Positions 59,174 through 64,000 of a DNA stretch of 64,000 bases are shown piece by piece; within the stretch, counting starts at the first letter, position 1, and every line of letters begins with the position of its first letter. The position numbers and the translations under genes were made by a program. Under the pieces are notes generated by a model. It searched no databases and had not been told where the DNA came from. It saw only the letters and a list, made by a program, of their open reading frames with translations. Origin of the DNA: Gautieria morchelliformis (Eukaryota > Basidiomycota > Agaricomycetes > Gomphales > Gomphaceae); contig WHVA01000018.1 of assembly GCA_015179125.1 (NCBI GenBank), forward strand, positions 1-64,000, written 5' to 3'.

Positions 59174-59560
59174 GATAATTGCTATAATCTAGAGGATATG
59201 CATGTTTTTATAGATGAAAAACCTCGCAAGTTGTCTACAGTGTACTGTAAAAAGAAAGACCTGGTATCATATGATATCATAGATAATCGAGTCAATTTTA
59301 TGACAAAACGATTCCACAAACCAGAATCAATGGTTCATGCTCAAAAGGAATCTCAGCTTACTCAAGAAGAAATAAGCGGTAGAAACATTAAATTTGATAT
59401 CAATAGTATCACAGAAAATTGTAGGGTATATAATTCAGAAGATAGTTACTTTGAGTTAGCAGACATGGATGTATTTATAGATGGAGAAGAAATATCCCTT
59501 TAACGGCACATGATGAAGAGGATGATCTAGTATCATATGAGGTCAATGTGAATCATAAAA
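59174..59560 (+). pseudogene. Head-to-head partner with two related modules
   Basis: Plus frame to a TAA near 59503: first module NLEDMHVFIDEKPRKLS and KDLVSYDIIDNRVNFMTKR, second module NSEDSYFELADMDVFIDGEE; after the stop DDLVSYEVNVNHK can still be read. It mirrors the minus-strand gene to its left, so the two form an inverted gene pair of one repeat family. Confidence 0.45.
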
Positions 59561-59755
59561 TATAAAACATCCGGCCATCTTTCTAATTCGCAATCCTACA
59601 TGCTTATTATTTTTAATCTGCTCTCTTAATTCTATAATCTCTCTACGTTTTCCCTTAGATATCTGTTTGAGATTTGATATTATCTCATCTTTTTCTTCCA
59701 TCCATTCTGTGATTCTGTCAATCCTTTTAGAGAGCTTGACAATCTGGGCTTCCAT
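59561..59755 (-). CDS. Short coiled-coil protein, unrecognised
   Basis: Minus frame with heptad-like MEAQIVKLSKRIDRITEWME and ISKGKRREIIELREQIKN, start ATG 59755. Probably a coiled coil; function unknown. May be a fragment of a longer gene. Confidence 0.35.
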
Positions 59756-60182
59756 GGCTACTAGACCCAATTTACAATTTCACAGAATCAATTTTCAACT
59801 GACTCATCTAATCTGGTTTTATAATTAAATTGTCAACTAGGTCCTTGTCATTGCTAGCACTGTTGTTTAAATTACATATCATCACAAAGACTGTTATTAT
59901 AATCATGCTTGCTAACTACAAAGTTTGGTTTCATTGATTTATCTCCATCTGTTAGTGTATATGTCATCACTTATTGTGGAAGGTAATCTAGACCAGTAGT
60001 TGAGAATATAATTCCAGTAAAAGTCTATATTCCCATTATGTTGTTTATGGTTTTATTTAGAGAGTTGAATAGTGAATGCAATATAAAATCAAAATACATA
60101 AAGTCGTCATCTTATCAACTAACTCAACTATACAACACTCCTTTTCCCGACTCATAGTTGTAGCTGAGAACTTTCCTTTATA
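59756..60182. other. AT-rich spacer
   Basis: No gene seen. A TATA-like string lies just before the ATG at 60183. Confidence 0.4.
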
Positions 60183-60461
60183 ATGAATGAGTCACTGCTT
60201 GAAGAATATCAAATGTTGATGAATGAACATTGGGGGTTTCTTGATGAAAAATGGCCTTTGTTGAAGCCAACTAAACTTCATAGATCAGGACTAAAACCTG
60301 TTTCTGAAATAGATCTTGTCAAGAAAAGAGTATTAGAGAAGCTTGGACCAATACCAGTGTTTTTCTTCCTAGTAGTGTTGTTTCCATTCAAGCACCATCC
60401 AGGTCCCTATCGAAATGTAGAGAAGGGACTATTAATACTCTATCATGGCGTGGGGGGTTAG
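60183..60461 (+). CDS. Unrecognised 92-codon frame running into a tRNA-like sequence
   Basis: ATG 60183 (MNESLLEEYQMLMNEHWGFL), later FFFLVVLFPFKHHPGPYRNV. The stop TAG lies in the D-arm of the tRNA-like sequence at 60450. It may be the N-terminal part of the transposase gene that follows; this is unproven. Confidence 0.35.
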   Translation: MNESLLEEYQMLMNEHWGFLDEKWPLLKPTKLHRSGLKPVSEIDLVKKRVLEKLGPIPVFFFLVVLFPFKHHPGPYRNVEKGLLILYHGVGG

Positions 60462-60544
60462 CACAGGTGGAACTAACCCACACCACACGCCCGTTTGGGA
60501 TAATGCGAAGGGAGAGCCTCTGGTTCGAATCCCCCCCCCTCCAC
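60450..60544 (+). tRNA. tRNA-like sequence, weak
   Basis: Acceptor-like GTGGGGG pairs with CCTCCAC, the D-stem is TTAG/CTAA around an AGGTGG loop, and box B GGTTCGAATCC is present, but the T-stem pairs poorly and the middle is long. Probably a tRNA pseudogene or SINE head. Confidence 0.4.
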
Positions 60545-60819
60545 ATTTGTAGCAGTAATTACTACAATGTTTCGCCCCACTGATAGGTGTTGACAAATGT
60601 TAGGATTACGAGGCTCCTGGACTTCCATACGGCATATAAGACCTACTGAAACTGGCCGGTACTGTTATGTATCTAAGGTGATTAGGCATTGAAAACAAAC
60701 AGGAAGTATCCTATGTTGGTGCCAGCATATCTCTGGCTTACTTTGGTAAATACGATACCCTAGCATGTAAAACACTTTGATTGCCATGTAGCCACTCTGA
60801 TGGATCATAGTTCACAGAA

Positions 60820-61410
60820 ATGAACTTAAGAGATAAGATGGATAAGGCAGATCGTATGGCTCTTGATGGAGGCTATACACTATTTGTGAAACAAGTAGTC
60901 AAGCAAGGTAGATTGAAAGAAATGAATTTCTGCCATCCAATTCGGAAGCAGAAGAATGCTGAACTATCAGATATGGAGAAGCGCTACAATGAAATATTTG
61001 GTAGTTTCAGATCAAAGATAGAAAGCTTATTTGGAGAGTTAGGAATGTCATTTAAGAAGTTAAATGATCAGAAGCCTGTCCAAACATGAAATCCTAAGAT
61101 ATTCTCTTTGCAGTTTAGATTAGCATGCTTGCTGCTTAATATCAAACGGTTTGTTAAATTAGCAGAGCTCCAAGCACAACCTAATCATATGTCATGGATG
61201 GAGAGCCATTTTGACTATCCATCAACTGATACCCTCGACTTTGAGTCACTGAGAATCTCAACTCTAAAGGATATTACAGAGGATGCAAAGAAAATGTCTA
61301 AGTATCAAGCACGATTATTAGCAGGTACAGATACAAATGAATCTGACCAAGATATTGAAGATATATATGAAGTGAACAAAATAGTAGATCAATTTAGGCT
61401 TTATTGGTTT
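60820..61410 (+). pseudogene. Harbinger-like DDE transposase, C-terminal part
   Basis: 60820-61089 reads ADRMALDGGYTLFVKQVVKQ, NFCHPIRKQKNAELSDMEKR and YNEIFGSFRSKIESLFGELG, the last third of a DDE_Tnp_4/Harbinger-type domain (Asp before GGY, conserved FGSFRSKIE). A short intron-like gap (TTTGCAG at about 61112-61118) leads to FRLACLLLNIKRFVKLAELQ in the next frame. The catalytic N-terminal part is not visible nearby. The end is cut where copia sequence starts. Confidence 0.6.
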
Positions 61411-63127
61411 CCCTTCTGGATTACGCTTCCAAAGGTAGACCCATTTGTTACCGACAATATTGGCTCCAGGAGGTGGTTTGGCTCATTCCCACACTCCCTT
61501 GTCGATTAGGGCCTCGTACTCTTTGTCCATTGATTTCTTCCACATAGGATTATTCAGAGCTTTGTCTGCATTGCTAGGTTCAACTTGATTCAAATCCGGC
61601 ACCTTGTTATTGTTTTGACCGTTGGTTGGAAACGCACTGATGGCAAACTCATAGCTACCGATGCCATCAATCTAGGAGGATAATTCTTGGTTGAATAGAT
61701 TTTCTTTACGGTCCTCAGCGTCCTCATAAGCTAGCATAGTCATATGTGCGCCAGCTTGTCTCTGAGTGTGAGATCTTGTTACGGGAGCTGTTGGGGCCAG
61801 CTGCACTTGTTGTTGACGGATCCGTTTGCTTCTCCTTATCGGTTCAGCTTCTCTAGGTCTGTCATCCACTCCCTGAATAGGGTGCAGCTCTTCAAGATGT
61901 TCCTCTGGTGCGCTTTCATCAATTTCTTCGATCTTTGCCTCTTCATTGACTAAGCAACCGGGCACAGGCGCTGCTGCTGGAATGGCCTTTTTCTCCTCTC
62001 TAGATGTAGGTAGCTTGGATTCCTCAATAGAAATGATTGGGAATTTTGATAAGAGTTGCTACAAATGTATTTGGATTTTATTCAAGCTTCAAGTGAAGCT
62101 GAATCGAGTAGAGGTCTGAATTCTGAGAGGACTGCTTGTACTACGGGGACTATTTCGATCAGGAATCTTGAGACGGTGGAGAGGTAAAACTATTGTTATT
62201 GTTTTTCGACAGTTACATTTGTTTGTACTATTTAACTACTGGAAAGGACTCGGCGTCGATACGATATGTACGGTATGTGATGTAGAGATATAGGGGGGTG
62301 TGGAGTATAGTCTGGAGTGAACTCTCGAATGAATATTACAAGGGAATGCTAAGGATTTGTTGTACATAAGACGATGGTGTGGAAGGACATGTGTGTGATG
62401 TATAGGGGAAATCATGGAGCTGCGGCTAGAGCCGCTCAGGGACGATCGGATGCATATTGTGTCTCGGTCGCAATTGAATTGGTGCCTAAGCGGGGATTTG
62501 TGTCCCGGGTCGGTCTCTCGATCGAGATTGATGGGATCGACATATGTAATATGATGCTGATCGACTTGGCGTGCCCTGTGCGTGTGCGTGATAATGTATT
62601 GGTCCGGCGTCGCGTATATGCGAGTCAGGGGATCCGGGGATATTTCTGTGTATCGGCGTATGGACGCGGGCATGGATTATGGCGTGCCCTATGCACGTGC
62701 GTGATAATGTATTGGTCCGGCGTCGTGTATATGTGAGTCAGGGGATTCGGGGATATTTCTGTGTATCGGCGTATGGACGCGGGCATGGATTATGGGGATT
62801 GTATGGTTCAGTGACGTCAGTGTATTTTTAGGTTCAGATCTGAGTGATATCATTAACGTCGTTACTTGAATATCATAACAACTTTTCCCTTCTTCATCTC
62901 TGTATCAAACACAATGTTCCGCTCAACAGAAACTTTGTGACAGTCAGGCCAATAAACATAATGACCATGGCTCTGCACAGAAATTCCTATCCACCGAGCT
63001 CTTTTGGCACGAGCTGCCAATTTATCTCCCTGATTGACCTTAACATAGACTTCGGTTCCCCACATGTGAATGTCTTTGAGATTTGGTTTCTCATGGTGAA
63101 TAATTTTGTAAGGTGTTTTATCCGGTA
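61410..63127 (-). pseudogene. Copia C1, displaced middle part (integrase end to RT start)
   Basis: Minus strand from the right: PDKTPYKIIHHEKPNLKDIH and WPDCHKVSVERNIVFDTEMK (integrase end), an insertion at about 62058-62860, linker with IRRSKRIRQQQ, then RT start SMDKEYEALIDKGVWE, a TGA (CGA expected), ANIVGNKWVYLWKRNPEGKP. It lacks both a start and an end. It fits exactly between the C1 piece ending at 54185 and the copia piece starting at 63806, but lies on the opposite strand. Confidence 0.8.
62058..62860. mobile_element. Insertion in the copia linker, with 112-bp tandem duplication
   Basis: About 800 bp of GC-richer, non-copia DNA. It holds two copies of a 112-bp unit (62569-62680 and 62681-62794) starting ggcgtgccct. 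Size and place suggest an LTR-like insertion; ends and target duplication are not clear. Confidence 0.5.
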
Positions 63128-63699
63128 GGAGGATGTTTATAAATGTCATATATATGTATATATAGCTTAGCTCATCTATATTTCATAAAATATATCAAAA
63201 TTGAGACAGTTGCCAGAACCTGTAAGGCATGCTTAATCCTAGCCCCAAAGTTCTTTCTCACAGTCTGCTGCTCCCCCAGGAAAGGGTGTATACCCCATTG
63301 TCTAAACATCAATAGTTACATATCTTTGTACTATACATGCATATTATTTTAAACATACCTTCTAATCAGATCTCTCAACCATATATAATAATATAGTACA
63401 GATATTGTCCATACTTGCTTCTATATTCTGGGATTGTACATCTAACATGTTTCATATATACTTCTAATATATAGTCATCCACATCCTCTCTGAAATTGCT
63501 CTGTTATATCAATACACACCATGCTTTAGCACATACAACCATATTTTTAAAATATCAGAACATTCAAAAAAATTTAGGATGTCCACAATATACAAGTTGC
63601 TCAAAATGATGGATTATGAATTTGGTTAGGGTTGATATTTTAAAAGATATCTAATATATCCTAGAAGAATATACATTGTTGTCAATGTGAACATCCTCC
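63128..63699 (+). mobile_element. Element B, copy at the right inversion junction
   Basis: About 572 bp, terminal inverted repeats ggaggatgtt and aacatcctcc, flanked by TA on both sides. Same orientation as in the duplicated units and opposite to the copy at 54186. Its left flank is copia DNA, its right flank is part of the AT-rich block. Confidence 0.8.
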
Positions 63700-63805
63700 T
63701 AGTAGTGTCTACCCTTCTTCTTTTGACGTCTAATGTGGTCCTGTATACACTGCGTTGTATCAAAATCTTCCTCCCTTACCCAAGTGTGATCTTCATAGTT
63801 TTTCC

Positions 63806-64000
63806 ATTGAACTATGGTCGCCTAAGGCTTTACACAGAAGTTTGGAGTCGACTATGATCAGACATACTCACCTGTTGCTCAGTTATCCTCCCTACGGATC
63901 ATATGCGCCATTGCTGCTAGGAACGACTGGCCTATTCATCAAATGGATGTAGACTATGCATACCTCAATGCTACGTTGCCTGAACCTATTTACATGAAGC
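63806..64000 (+). pseudogene. Copia C1 reverse transcriptase, runs off the right edge
   Basis: Plus strand: TMVA, a TAA where CAA (Gln) is expected, GFTQKFGVDYDQTYSPVAQ, RNDWPIHQMDVDYAYLNATL and PEPIYMK to the window end. In copia elements this follows KWVYKIKRxxxGxIK, which is found at 61410-61450 on the minus strand. Partial. Confidence 0.8.

Overview
This window looks like transposon-dense nuclear DNA of a filamentous fungus, most likely a basidiomycete. Evidence: short GT-AG introns (about 48-76 nt) in the host genes, chromodomain-bearing Ty3/gypsy elements, Ty1/copia elements, a Helitron with a Rep/PIF1-type helicase, and a seven-transmembrane receptor-like gene of a kind I associate with Agaricomycetes. 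There is no sign of prokaryotic or organellar organisation. Family and lineage calls are from memory of motifs, not from a search.

Layout. 1-853: remnant of a copia 3' end, its polypurine tract, and a 169-bp LTR fragment folded back as a palindrome. 1123-7350: a nearly intact chromovirus (gypsy-1, minus strand, two 480-bp LTRs). 7374-12735: a Helitron whose Rep-helicase frame is broken by one stop and two frameshifts. 12736-15400: mostly non-coding, with a 123-bp tandem repeat next to the host island. 15476-19939: a host gene island with a signal-peptide protein carrying a QSPAA repeat and a GPI-like tail, an unrecognised broken long frame, and a multi-exon seven-TM receptor-like gene with a secreted Cys-bearing N-terminus.

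15821-34651: the host island plus its downstream repeats form a direct tandem duplication of about 9.415 kb. I saw only three single-base differences between the units, all in homopolymers. The left breakpoint lies inside the 15-bp minisatellite of the GPI-type gene, so the second copy of that gene has no start. One difference decides whether the receptor frame is open: open in unit 2, shifted in unit 1.

34652-64000: a nest of elements. A dead copia (C3) is followed by a dead gypsy (gypsy-3, minus) interrupted by a solo LTR and by repeat A, which itself carries a solo LTR with a GACTG target duplication. Gypsy-3 is also interrupted by copia C1 (plus). C1 is split by copia C2 (target duplication CCTCA), and C2 contains truncated gypsy-2, a sister of gypsy-1. 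C1 is further broken by an inverted-repeat element (element B) and by an AT-rich block with a Harbinger-like transposase, a PD-(D/E)XK-like pseudogene, tRNA-like sequences and unrecognised proteins. The copia pieces at 54 kb, 61-63 kb and 63.8 kb read in order only if the 8.4-kb interval between two opposed B copies is flipped, so I infer an inversion between them.

Across unrelated elements, premature stops are nearly all TGA where CGA (Arg) is expected, or TAA/TAG where CAA/CAG is expected. This suggests C-to-T decay, probably at methylated CpG.
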